Shown piece after piece: positions 63,801 to 64,000 of a stretch of DNA of 64,000 bases. The number at the start of each line of letters is the position of its first letter. The stretch's first letter is position 1. Both the position numbers and the translations under genes were made by a program. Origin of the DNA: Candidula unifasciata. Taxonomy: Eukaryota; Mollusca; Gastropoda; Stylommatophora; Geomitridae. The stretch is taken from contig CAJHNH020007002.1 in the NCBI GenBank assembly GCA_905116865.2, forward strand, positions 186,001 to 250,000, in the 5' to 3' direction. The notes under the pieces are model-generated. The model was not told the DNA's origin and made no database searches. It saw only the letters and a list, made by a program, of their open reading frames with translations.

Positions 63801-64000
63801 CTGTGAAGTTTGTACTTTGTGTGACACTCTCAGGAGGCAGCTAGCCATTTTGTAGAGAAAGAATGATCTGTTTGGGATCCAGTGCTATAAATTCAGTCCT
63901 CTAGATTTCAGCTTAATTATATAGTTCTTGTATGTTTTTTTTATTTTAATTCTTTGTGCAGGGAATTCTTTGCTTCTCTCCATCTTTCCAGAAGATAGTG
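26965..64000 (+). CDS. secreted NIDO-AMOP-VWD mucin-like protein gene, 3' end outside window
   Basis: Eighteen coding exons can be chained from 26965 to the right edge, all bounded by AG acceptors and GT donors, with compatible codon phases at every junction and no internal stop from exon 2 onward (2,337 coding bases, 779 codons). The domain order is signal peptide, Thr/Ser-rich linker, EGF-like, NIDO, AMOP, VWD, then a Cys-containing region and an extracellular beta-like region. Family knowledge: NIDO-AMOP-VWD is the core of MUC4 and of many invertebrate mucin-like secreted or membrane-anchored proteins, used in mucus, shell or skeletal matrices and adhesion. The many N-x-S/T sequons fit a secreted glycoprotein. 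A transmembrane segment or more EGF domains would be expected downstream. Which MUC4-like paralogue it is cannot be decided here. Confidence 0.9.
27154..29470. other. stretch of apparently low-quality base calling in intron 1
   Basis: Runs of A, T, G and C are lengthened or collapsed throughout, unlike either flank. A unit repeated around 27905-28130 (TTCTTTTCAAGG followed by A/T-rich noise and a GGCCCC-type run) reads cleanly at 29528-29582 with AAGGCAAAGATTATAC. This suggests that the noisy copies are error-laden versions of the same repeat. The change of texture is abrupt near 27154 and fades by about 29470. Coding or splice signals inside should not be trusted. Confidence 0.6.
29471..30020. 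other. intron 1 sequence, nothing recognised
   Basis: A short (GAA)n at about 29504-29528 and the clean repeat unit at 29528-29582. No other feature. Confidence 0.45.
30028..30200. repeat. tandem duplication, about 91-bp unit, 2 copies
   Basis: AACAAAATGAAGATTATTTA and GAAGCTATCTTGGTT-like text recur in the two copies at 30030 and 30121. Confidence 0.8.
30590..30950 (+). pseudogene. LINE C-terminal tail in intron 1
   Basis: C-F-R-T-A-A-G-V-T-R-R-D-K-I-R-N-E-E-I-R (first part) and, after a stop and frameshift, H-L-T-R-M-P and R-A-R-G-R-P-C-K-R-W. These match the TRRD-K-IRN-x-x-IR and RGRP-x-x-RW segments of endonuclease/reverse transcriptase C termini. Confidence 0.8.
30951..31190. other. 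AT-rich intron sequence, nothing recognised
   Basis: No motif. Confidence 0.4.
31191..31370 (-). repeat. SINE family B 3' end, inverted and diverged
   Basis: Reverse strand reads AAAGTCCAGAAGTGGATGAA, then AGTTTACATCCAGTGAACC, the family B 3' end. A (TTC)n run lies at 31346-31362. Confidence 0.5.
31597..31707 (+). CDS. exon 2: EGF-like domain
   Basis: A phase 1-1 exon of 111 bases preceded by an AG at 31595-31596 and followed by gtaggt. It carries six cysteines in EGF spacing: Y-C-A-N-I-S-C, G-N-G-T-C, then A-C-T-C-Y-P-G-F-T-G-D-S-C, the last being the classic C-x-C-x2-GF-x-G-x2-C ending. Symmetrical 1-1 phase is typical of shuffled EGF exons. Confidence 0.92.
31855..32110. repeat. 97-bp tandem duplication plus partial third unit
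   Basis: GATGCATGACAAACTAAAT starts copies at 31856 and 31953; GGAACAGCGCAGAAGCATGA occurs in both. A shorter third unit begins near 32040. Confidence 0.85.
32111..33015. other. intron 2 sequence, nothing recognised
   Basis: AT-rich; a short open frame at 32710 has no supporting motif. Confidence 0.4.
33019..33462. repeat. 32-bp minisatellite, about 14 copies
   Basis: Unit GTGGAGTTGAGTTACAAACC plus AACATTCTTGCT, with single-base variants (GAGCTA/GAGTTA, ACAAACC/AAAAACC) and a few short deletions. Confidence 0.95.
33719..33834 (+). CDS. exon 3: linker and start of NIDO domain
   Basis: Starts in phase 1 after TTCTAG and ends in phase 0 before gtaagt. The end reads L-P-F-A-Y-F-N-R-A-S-T-E-L-S, the PF-x-FF-type strand that opens NIDO domains. 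Joining directly to exon 4 gives E-L-S-V-S-I-K-G-Y-A-S-F-G, a standard NIDO core. The donor is followed within about 10 bases by the 86-bp VNTR. Confidence 0.9.
33845..34703. repeat. 86-bp VNTR, 10 near-identical copies
   Basis: Copies start at 33845, 33931, 34017 and every 86 bases after. They are almost identical (single differences around 34262 and 34635). Each unit contains inverted repeats: GTTGTTGA with TCAACAAC, and GTTGAA with TTCAAC. It begins 10 bases after the exon 3 donor. Confidence 0.97.
34740..35340. other. intron 3 sequence; SINE-like fragment near 34790-34865
   Basis: 34800-34865 resembles 2840-2900 (AGAGATTGGGGC). A poly-G run lies at about 35119-35129. Otherwise nothing recognised. 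Confidence 0.35.
35357..35515. repeat. (TTC)n microsatellite
   Basis: About 48 TTC units. Poly-Leu, poly-Lys and poly-Glu frames here are artefacts. Confidence 0.97.
36165..36365 (+). repeat. SINE family B variant with GAA tail
   Basis: CCAGGGATCCCATTTTGAAG, AATAGACCCACTTCTTC, AAGCATGTCATAAAAAGC, and an ending AACACAAAAGAAGAAGAA. The 3' half resembles the 8975 copy, not the common family B 3' half. Confidence 0.6.
36640..36670. repeat. poly-G run
   Basis: About 17 G in a row. Confidence 0.9.
36860..37325 (-). pseudogene. LINE C-terminal tail, inverted, in intron 3
   Basis: Reverse strand: V-L-T-Y-G-C-E-S-W-A-M, A-S-E-M-R-Y-L-R-K, T-R-R-D-K-V-R-N, then P-P-G-R-P-R-V-R-W-E-D-N-V and D-R-D-V-W-R-S-L. 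This is the standard C terminus of the endonuclease/reverse transcriptase group. One stop interrupts before the last segment. Confidence 0.88.
37326..38125. other. intron 3 sequence, nothing recognised
   Basis: AT-rich; no motif or repeat family recognised. Confidence 0.4.
38130..38168 (+). repeat. SINE family B fragment
   Basis: GGGTTCAGGGGCCCCATTTT and GAATAGACTCACTGTCCC, the family B core. Confidence 0.55.
38385..38770 (-). pseudogene. LINE C-terminal tail, inverted, (GAT)n tail
   Basis: Reverse strand: E-K-T-V-M-E-G-A-V-C-G-S, G-R-G-R-P-P, R-W-I-Q-D and R-E-R-D-T-F-R, then A-T-F-C-K. Ends in (GAT)n at 38387-38400. Same group as the copy at 44337. Confidence 0.8.
38768..38995 (+). repeat. 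SINE family B copy
   Basis: AACAAGCATGTCATAAAATT, CAGTCTGCATACAAATAAGC, CAGATCTGTAAAATGGATGT, AGTCCAGAAG, GAACAACCAGAACTT. Confidence 0.75.
39065..39185 (-). repeat. SINE family A 3' part, inverted
   Basis: GTAAAGAACCCTCTTCATGC, AAGGCACATAGGGCAAGACC, ATATTTTTATAGAGCAG. Confidence 0.55.
39205..39735. repeat. (ACAC/ACAT)n tract
   Basis: CACACA/CATACA-rich over about 530 bases. His/Thr and Val/Cys frames are artefacts. Confidence 0.97.
40007..40240 (-). repeat. tRNA-derived SINE-like element, inverted
   Basis: GTATCCTTTACAGGACGTTG and CAGAACCAACCC recur at 47789-47830. The right end on the reverse strand has a tRNA-like head with B-box (GAGTTCAATCCCACCC). Confidence 0.5.
40352..40504 (+). CDS. 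exon 4: NIDO domain core
   Basis: A phase 0-0 exon of 153 bases with flanking TTCCAG and gtaagt. It encodes the I-x-G-Y-A-S-F-G-G strand, then a loop ending L-F-G-I-F-W-S-D-I, matching the conserved (A/F)-x-FW-x-D-x motif of NIDO domains. Confidence 0.93.
40700..41540. repeat. large foldback palindrome, 6-nt centre
   Basis: The inner arms 41059-41093 and 41100-41134 are 35 bases each with one mismatch and a TCATTG loop. Farther out the similarity continues imperfectly: CTTATCATAAACTCACTCGC to TCATGCCATGG on the left matches the inverse of about 41270-41345. There is no transposase-like frame. The 178-residue open frame across the right arm (41090-41626, reverse) has no known motif. Confidence 0.75.
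41725..42000. repeat. about 58-bp imperfect tandem repeat, about 5 copies
   Basis: Repeated TCAAAATCATTACACAATG / TTATTTATA / TTTACATGTCTA-type units, AT-rich and diverged. Confidence 0.8.
42010..42265 (+). repeat. SINE family B copy with GAA tail
   Basis: TGTGTTCCGGGCCCTATTG, GTAAGAGTCGACTAACTGGG, CAGATCTGTAAAATGGATGT, AGTGGATGAACAACCAGAAC, ending GGGAAGAAGAAGAAG. Confidence 0.8.
42638..42790 (+). CDS. exon 5: NIDO domain middle
   Basis: A phase 0-0 exon of 153 bases. It carries the helix-like segment after the FW-x-D loop and the conserved A-A-T-W-V-D-V strand of NIDO domains. The intron donor (gtaatt) is followed about 20 bases later by a (TC)n and then an (AC)n microsatellite. Confidence 0.92.
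42812..42885. repeat. (TC)n-(AC)n microsatellite
   Basis: Pyrimidine-rich run beginning about 20 bases after the exon 5 donor, then ACACAC. Confidence 0.95.
43030..43360 (+). pseudogene. LINE C-terminal tail in intron 5
   Basis: T-N-V-E-L-W-V-R-T-K-Q-V-P-V-D, R-W-I-G-H-L-L-R, and L-H-W-N-P-R. The usual group motif is ELW-x-RT-x-Q-x-P(V), (R/K)W-(I/L)-GH-x-LR and L-x-WNP. Stop codons interrupt. Confidence 0.8.
43710..43869 (+). CDS. exon 6: end of NIDO domain and linker
   Basis: Starts in phase 0 with K-A-T-F-Q-L-I-L-A-S-D, continues S-Y-A-V-R-N-Y (the NIDO terminal strands, usually TFQ-x-VL-x-TDG-x-SYAI-x-NY) and then a linker with one N-glycosylation site. The donor is gtaagt, phase 1. Confidence 0.92.
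43945..44225 (-). pseudogene. RNase H-type LINE 3' end with Cys/His tail
   Basis: Reverse strand: F-R-L-R-T-G-H-C-G-L-R-A-H-L-Y-R-I-G, A-A-C-D-C-G-A-E-R-H-T-P-E-H-I-L-Q-Y-C-P, a zinc-knuckle-type tail. It ends TGTCGAACGCAGAAGAAGAA, a tail shared with the SINE B copy at 8975. Confidence 0.85.
44330..44560 (+). pseudogene. LINE C-terminal tail with (GAT)n tail
   Basis: G-R-L-E-R-T-V-M-E-V-T-V-S-G-R-Q-G-R-G-R and F-R-R-A-V-T-R-A-I-F-C-K-R, followed by (GAT)n at 44534-44553. Same family as 38385-38770. Confidence 0.85.
44580..45302 (+). mobile_element. non-autonomous piggyBac-like MITE, copy 2
   Basis: Perfect 15-base ends TTAACCCTCTGGAGA (44580-44594) and TCTCCAGAGGGTTAA (45288-45302): TTAA target plus an 11-base terminal inverted repeat starting CCC. 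723 bp, no transposase. A poly-C run of about 30 lies near the right end. Homologous, inverted, to 2932-3617. Confidence 0.85.
45304..45630. repeat. Penelope-associated terminal repeats, inverted pair
   Basis: ACAATAGATTGCACAATTTA (45309) faces its inverse TAAATTGTGCAATCTATTGT near 45558-45580. The same unit is at 58905-58940 and 60169-60200 and, inverted, at about 24160-24250. Confidence 0.6.
46025..46240 (+). pseudogene. LINE C-terminal tail in intron 6
   Basis: R-R-W-R-W-L-E-Y-V-C-R-M-P and T-A-L-x-W-T-A-D, with stops. The group usually reads W-R-W-L-GH-V-x-RMP and TALRWTP/AD. Confidence 0.75.
46272..46360 (-). repeat. dispersed 3'-end repeat (copy 2)
   Basis: ACAAACTTTATTTTCAAAGG, TAGGCACACAGACCTGTCTA; same as 17145-17225, again just left of a tandem array. 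Confidence 0.5.
46371..46893. repeat. 16/17-bp minisatellite, about 30 copies
   Basis: CATTTATACATCATGTT (17) on the left changes to CATCCATACATCATGT (16) on the right. Imperfect copies with other variants flank it. Open frames of His/Ile/Ser/Tyr type here are artefacts. Confidence 0.95.
46993..47160 (-). repeat. SINE family B 3' half, inverted, GAA tail
   Basis: CTTCTTCTTCTTGGCATTCA, GTTGTTCATCCACTTCTAGA, TTTGTATGCAGACTG, the reverse of the family B 3' half. Confidence 0.75.
47318..47449. mobile_element. short TTAA-bounded MITE, copy 1
   Basis: Ends TTAACTCTTTAAGTCC and GAGACTCAAAGAGTTAA pair over about 17 bases with one mismatch; 132 bp. The interior (CATAGGTTGCTACCTAG) matches the second copy at 53121. 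Confidence 0.75.
47564..47715 (+). CDS. exon 7: start of AMOP domain
   Basis: A phase 1-0 exon after CTACAG and before gtaatt. It contains Y-E-C and then L-P-S-C-P-C, the signature CPC block of AMOP domains. The usual W after the first Cys is replaced (C-V-Q-K). Confidence 0.92.
47785..47880 (-). repeat. dispersed repeat related to 40007-40080
   Basis: GTTGCGTATCCTTTACAGGA and TTGCAGAACCAACCCC, shared with the copy in intron 3. Confidence 0.5.
47945..48060 (+). repeat. copy of the Tc1-associated terminal segment
   Basis: TTTAATGTGTGAAATTGTTC, GGAATACCTTATGGTTCAAC; inverse of 14285-14380. Confidence 0.55.
48270..48432 (+). pseudogene. LINE C-terminal tail in intron 7
   Basis: G-Q-I-D-E-K-R-A-R-G-R-Q-K-D-K-Y-L-A-G-F, then T-D/R-type end. 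The RARGRQ-x-x-KYL segment fits the endonuclease/reverse transcriptase C terminus. Ends near GATGATGAC. Confidence 0.65.
48525..48628 (+). CDS. exon 8: AMOP domain middle
   Basis: A phase 0-2 exon after TTTCAG. It contains S-C-Y-Q-R and Q-Q-C-C-Y-N, corresponding to the C-Y-R-S and Q-x-C-C-Y blocks of AMOP domains. Donor gtttgt is slightly weak but phase and homology fix it. Confidence 0.91.
48680..48890 (+). pseudogene. possible mariner-type transposase N-terminal remnant
   Basis: In one frame interrupted by two stops: R-V-V-T-P-E-S-T-V-A-I, D-L-V-Q-D-N-H-W-L-T-V-S-D-I-A-Q. This resembles the DNA-binding part of mariner transposases. Only this short stretch matches, so it is tentative. Confidence 0.4.
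49370..49670. repeat. dispersed repeat shared with 56450 and 33465
   Basis: GACATCACAGCACTCAGGGC resembles 56459-56480; GGCCAGATCCCCTGGTAACT resembles 33480-33500. Family not identified. Confidence 0.4.
49731..49909 (+). CDS. exon 9: end of AMOP domain
   Basis: Phase 2-1. It holds Q-Q-C-C, Q-L-C-R-W-F-Y and S-D-C-S-L-Y-T-P-P, the C-terminal Cys set of AMOP (CC, C-x2-F, C-x2-Y-x-PP). The donor gtaggt is followed about 15 bases later by a TTC microsatellite. Confidence 0.93.
49920..50125. repeat. (TTC)n tract
   Basis: Starts about 15 bases after the exon 9 donor. Poly-Phe and poly-Leu frames are artefacts. Confidence 0.95.
50285..50590 (+). repeat. SINE family B copy
   Basis: CATTTGGGCTCCAGAACCC, AATAGATCCACTGC, AACAAGCATGTC, ATCTGCATACAAATAGGCC, AACAGCCAGAACTTTC, ending AAACACTATGAAGAAG. 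Confidence 0.8.
50847..50937 (+). CDS. exon 10: start of VWD domain
   Basis: Phase 1-2 after TTCCAG and before gtaggt. It encodes T-F-D-N-N-K-Y-S-F-N-G-L-G-D-F-V-L, the hallmark first strands of a von Willebrand type D domain. The usual G-D-P-H before the T-F-D is not present; the residues read G-R-T-Y-T-V. Confidence 0.92.
50945..52090. other. intron 10 sequence, nothing recognised
   Basis: A stretch near 51100-51275 ends in AGAAGAAGAAC and may be a retroelement 3' end. Otherwise nothing recognised. Confidence 0.35.
52098..52360 (-). repeat. SINE family B copy, inverted, with expanded poly-C runs
   Basis: Reverse of the family B layout: CTTCTTCTTCTTACTGTTCA, TTGTTCATCCACTTCTAGAC, TTTGTATGCAGATGTTG, then poly-C runs at 52264-52279 and 52313-52328 around the CCAGCAGTGGGTCTAT core. 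Confidence 0.75.
52839..52914 (+). CDS. exon 11: VWD domain strands
   Basis: Short phase 2-0 exon after CTACAG, before gtaaac. It encodes a strand rich in charged residues ending S-I-E-A-L-A-V-K, matching the F/T-x2-A-V-A strand of VWD domains. Confidence 0.85.
53121..53268. mobile_element. short TTAA-bounded MITE, copy 2
   Basis: Ends TTAACTCTGTGAGTCTC and GGGACTCAAAGAGTTAA form an inverted repeat. 148 bp. The interior TTCATAGGTTCCTACCTAG matches copy 1. Confidence 0.75.
53420..53705 (+). repeat. SINE family B copy
   Basis: CCCCATGTGGGTTATGGGCA, AATAGACCCACTGCC, CATGTCGTAAGAGTCGACTA, ATCTGCATACAAATAAGTC, ACCAGAACTTT. Confidence 0.8.
53920..54075 (+). repeat. SINE family A body fragment
   Basis: CACCCAGGTCGACCCAGTCT, GGGAAGTAAAGGCAGCTGGT, TTGATCTATATTAATATAAA. 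An inverted tail fragment (AAAGGGCCCCTTTTCACACC) lies at about 54192-54235. Confidence 0.65.
54516..54674 (+). CDS. exon 12: VWD domain middle
   Basis: Phase 0-0, 159 bases, bounded by TGAAG and gtaagt. It carries alternating strand-like segments and three or more N-glycosylation sequons. Its place in the VWD domain is inferred from its neighbours, not from a strong motif of its own. Confidence 0.88.
54772..54947. repeat. 88-bp exact tandem duplication
   Basis: Two copies starting GTTAACCGGTCGGTTACCTC at 54772 and 54860, identical or nearly so, inside intron 12. Confidence 0.95.
54948..55520. other. intron 12 sequence, nothing recognised
   Basis: A stretch ending AGATCACTGAAGAAGAAGAA near 55452 may be another GAA-tailed retroelement 3' end. 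Confidence 0.35.
55530..56095 (+). pseudogene. LINE fragment: RNase H end and Cys/His tail, copy 3
   Basis: Over 500 bases parallel 12745-13275: T-E-N-N-Q-I-V, the A-H-C-G region frameshifted, L-I-K-G-K-Y-K-K-L-W-R, then Q-S-P-Q-C-A-C-Q-T-G-P-Q-T-P-E-H-I-M-Q-T-C-P. Ends ACCGAACACAAAGAAGAAG. The sense codon here corresponds to the stop in copy 1. Confidence 0.85.
56096..56400. repeat. AGACA/AGATA-rich low-complexity tract
   Basis: Degenerate GACAGA/GATAGA text following the LINE's GAA tail. Confidence 0.7.
56705..56888 (+). CDS. exon 13: VWD domain C-terminal part
   Basis: Phase 0-1 after CTGCAG and before gtaagt. It has L-G-L-L-G-S-P-D-G-N-S-A-N-D-F, the conserved GLLG-x2-(N/D)G-x3-(D/N)D(F/L) motif near the end of VWD domains, followed by a G-T-L-L strand. 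Confidence 0.93.
57214..57485 (-). repeat. SINE family B copy, inverted
   Basis: TCTTTTTCTTAACATTCACTG, TGTTCGTCCACTTTTGG, ACTTGTATGCAGACTA, AAGTGGGTCTATTC, CCTGGAACCCACATGG; the whole family in reverse. Confidence 0.8.
57735..58275. repeat. 17-bp minisatellite, about 30 copies
   Basis: Unit TCCCTCCCTCATTATGA with variants (CAGCATGA, CAGCAGA, GCTTATTATGA). Confidence 0.97.
58895..59045. repeat. Penelope-associated terminal repeat
   Basis: ACACAAACAATACATTGCAC, AATTTATTGCCTGGCATATT, CACTGTATCCTGTCAGATGC, as at 60165-60225. Confidence 0.55.
59159..59310 (+). CDS. exon 14: VWD end and Asn/Thr-rich linker
   Basis: Phase 1-0. The junction codon makes W and is followed by Q-V, then N-E-S-L-F, the W-x-V-x(n)-ESLF ending seen in MUC4-type VWD domains. 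An Asn/Thr/Ala-rich stretch with several sequons follows. Confidence 0.92.
59375..59615 (+). repeat. SINE family B copy
   Basis: AATAGACCCACTGCCCCCTA, ACGAGCACGTTGTAAGAGTC, AAACCAACATTCTGCATAC, GATAAACAACCAGAACTATC, GAAGAAGG end. Confidence 0.8.
59828..59951 (+). CDS. exon 15: post-VWD Cys-containing segment
   Basis: Phase 0-1. It encodes C-G-E-E-L-F-C-V-Q-E-Y, matching the C-x4-C-(I/L)-F/Y-D segment that follows VWD in MUC4-like proteins. The acceptor is preceded by an unusually long T run (about 24). Confidence 0.9.
60120..60600 (-). pseudogene. Penelope-like element 3' part with GIY-YIG tail fragment
   Basis: Reverse strand shares the segment K-A-M-Q-N-N-I-Q-N-E-N and D-H-P-S-A with 23680-24110, then a downstream non-coding part with the terminal repeat. 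Duplicated AAGTACAATTTCAACAATGA at 60281 and 60301. Confidence 0.6.
60664..60790 (+). repeat. SINE family B fragment
   Basis: AGGAACCAACAGTCTGCATA, CAAATAAGCCAAATCTGTAA. Confidence 0.65.
61265..61290 (-). repeat. GAA-tailed retroelement 3' end
   Basis: Reverse strand CAGCGAACGAAAGAAGAAGA, the same end type as the LINE and SINE B copies; the body upstream is not recognised. Confidence 0.4.
61464..61619 (+). CDS. exon 16: extracellular beta-type region
   Basis: Phase 1-1, 156 bases, after TTTCAG and before gtaagt. It starts N-A-P-T-F and has alternating strand-like residues and sequons, like the Ig/cadherin-like stretch after VWD in mucin-like proteins. No cysteine; fold is inferred. Confidence 0.85.
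61730..61960. repeat. imperfect duplication, about 137-bp spacing
   Basis: ACAATGGACCGATGACCATA at 61730 and AAATGGACTGATGACATTAA at 61867, each followed by GTTAATTCAATGGAATGA / GTTAATTCAGTGGAATGA. Confidence 0.7.
62348..62545. repeat. about 73-bp tandem repeat, 2.6 copies
   Basis: GATATCAAAAGAGTTAATAT at 62349, with related units at 62423 and 62494, each with TTCTTATGCTATTTGGCTT-type spacer. Confidence 0.85.
62700..62885 (+). pseudogene. LINE C-terminal tail in intron 16
   Basis: C-G-K-R-A-G-G-R-Q-L-E-K-I-L-D-S-L, then stops. GKR-x-x-GRQ-x-EKILDSL is a known variant of the endonuclease/reverse transcriptase C terminus. Its end lies about 57 bases before the exon 17 acceptor. Confidence 0.7.
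62942..63169 (+). CDS. exon 17: extracellular region with C-x-C motif
   Basis: Phase 1-1, 228 bases. It encodes A-W-N-V-S-A-D, then Y-A-P-A-I-S-L-C-L-C-D and a further Cys (Q-C-P). This resembles the x-P-x-(I/V)-x-LC-x-C block that precedes EGF domains in MUC4-like proteins. Confidence 0.9.
63270..63680 (+). pseudogene. LINE C-terminal tail with (GAT)n tail in intron 17
   Basis: E-S-W-N-V, A-T-E-M-Y-L-L-R-R-M-L, then after a frame change G-H-V-M-R-K-E-A-L-E, G-R-R-G-R-P-R-E-M-I-V-D-G-L-R-Q-W and S-L-W-R-C-M. Ends TGATGATGATGATGA at 63667-63682. Confidence 0.85.
63962..64000 (+). CDS. exon 18 (partial, runs off the window)
   Basis: After GTGCAG the phase-1 frame stays open to the last base and continues the protein with N-S-L-L-L-S-I-F-P-E-D. 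Only 39 bases are visible. Confidence 0.75.

Overview
The window is eukaryotic, non-coding-rich animal DNA. Coding sequence is split into small exons with GT-AG introns and makes up well under 10% of the length. The rest is microsatellites, minisatellites, tRNA-derived SINEs, 5'-truncated LINEs, a Tc1-type DNA transposon, Penelope-like remnants and TTAA-flanked MITEs. The one host gene encodes a secreted NIDO-AMOP-VWD mucin-like protein. Together with the repeat style this suggests an invertebrate, most plausibly a mollusc (inference; no species-specific marker can be read without a database search).

Bases 1 to about 26,800 hold no host gene I can support. This part contains simple repeats, including an 870-base TTC tract, a large poly-G tract and a graded ATCT/GTCT/GTCC array. 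It also holds many copies of two SINE-like families (here called A and B), three LINE fragments with RNase H sequence, a decayed Tc1/mariner transposase, a Penelope-like GIY-YIG fragment and one copy of a piggyBac-like MITE.

From 26,965 to the right edge (+ strand) runs a single gene whose 3' end lies outside the window. I could place 18 coding exons. All have GT-AG borders (the exon-1 end is tentative), compatible phases and no in-frame stop from exon 2 onward. They encode, in order: signal peptide and Thr/Ser-rich stretch (exon 1), one EGF-like domain (exon 2), NIDO (exons 3-6), AMOP (exons 7-9), VWD (exons 10-14), a Cys-bearing post-VWD region (exons 14-15) and an extracellular beta-rich region (exons 16-18). 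This architecture is known from MUC4 and related invertebrate mucin-like proteins. The 26,965-27,307 exon runs into a stretch (about 27,154-29,470) that looks like badly base-called sequence, so the exon 1 frame is broken there, probably artificially.

The introns hold most of the interesting structure. There is an 86-bp x10 VNTR starting 10 bases after a splice donor, a 32-bp minisatellite, two different 17-bp minisatellites and a large foldback palindrome with a 6-nt centre. There are two families of TTAA-bounded MITEs, each in two copies, and about ten independent 5'-truncated LINE 3' ends. LINE copies of the RNase H type and SINE B share a similar end leading into (GAA)n, which suggests a LINE/SINE partnership and a source for GAA/TTC microsatellites.
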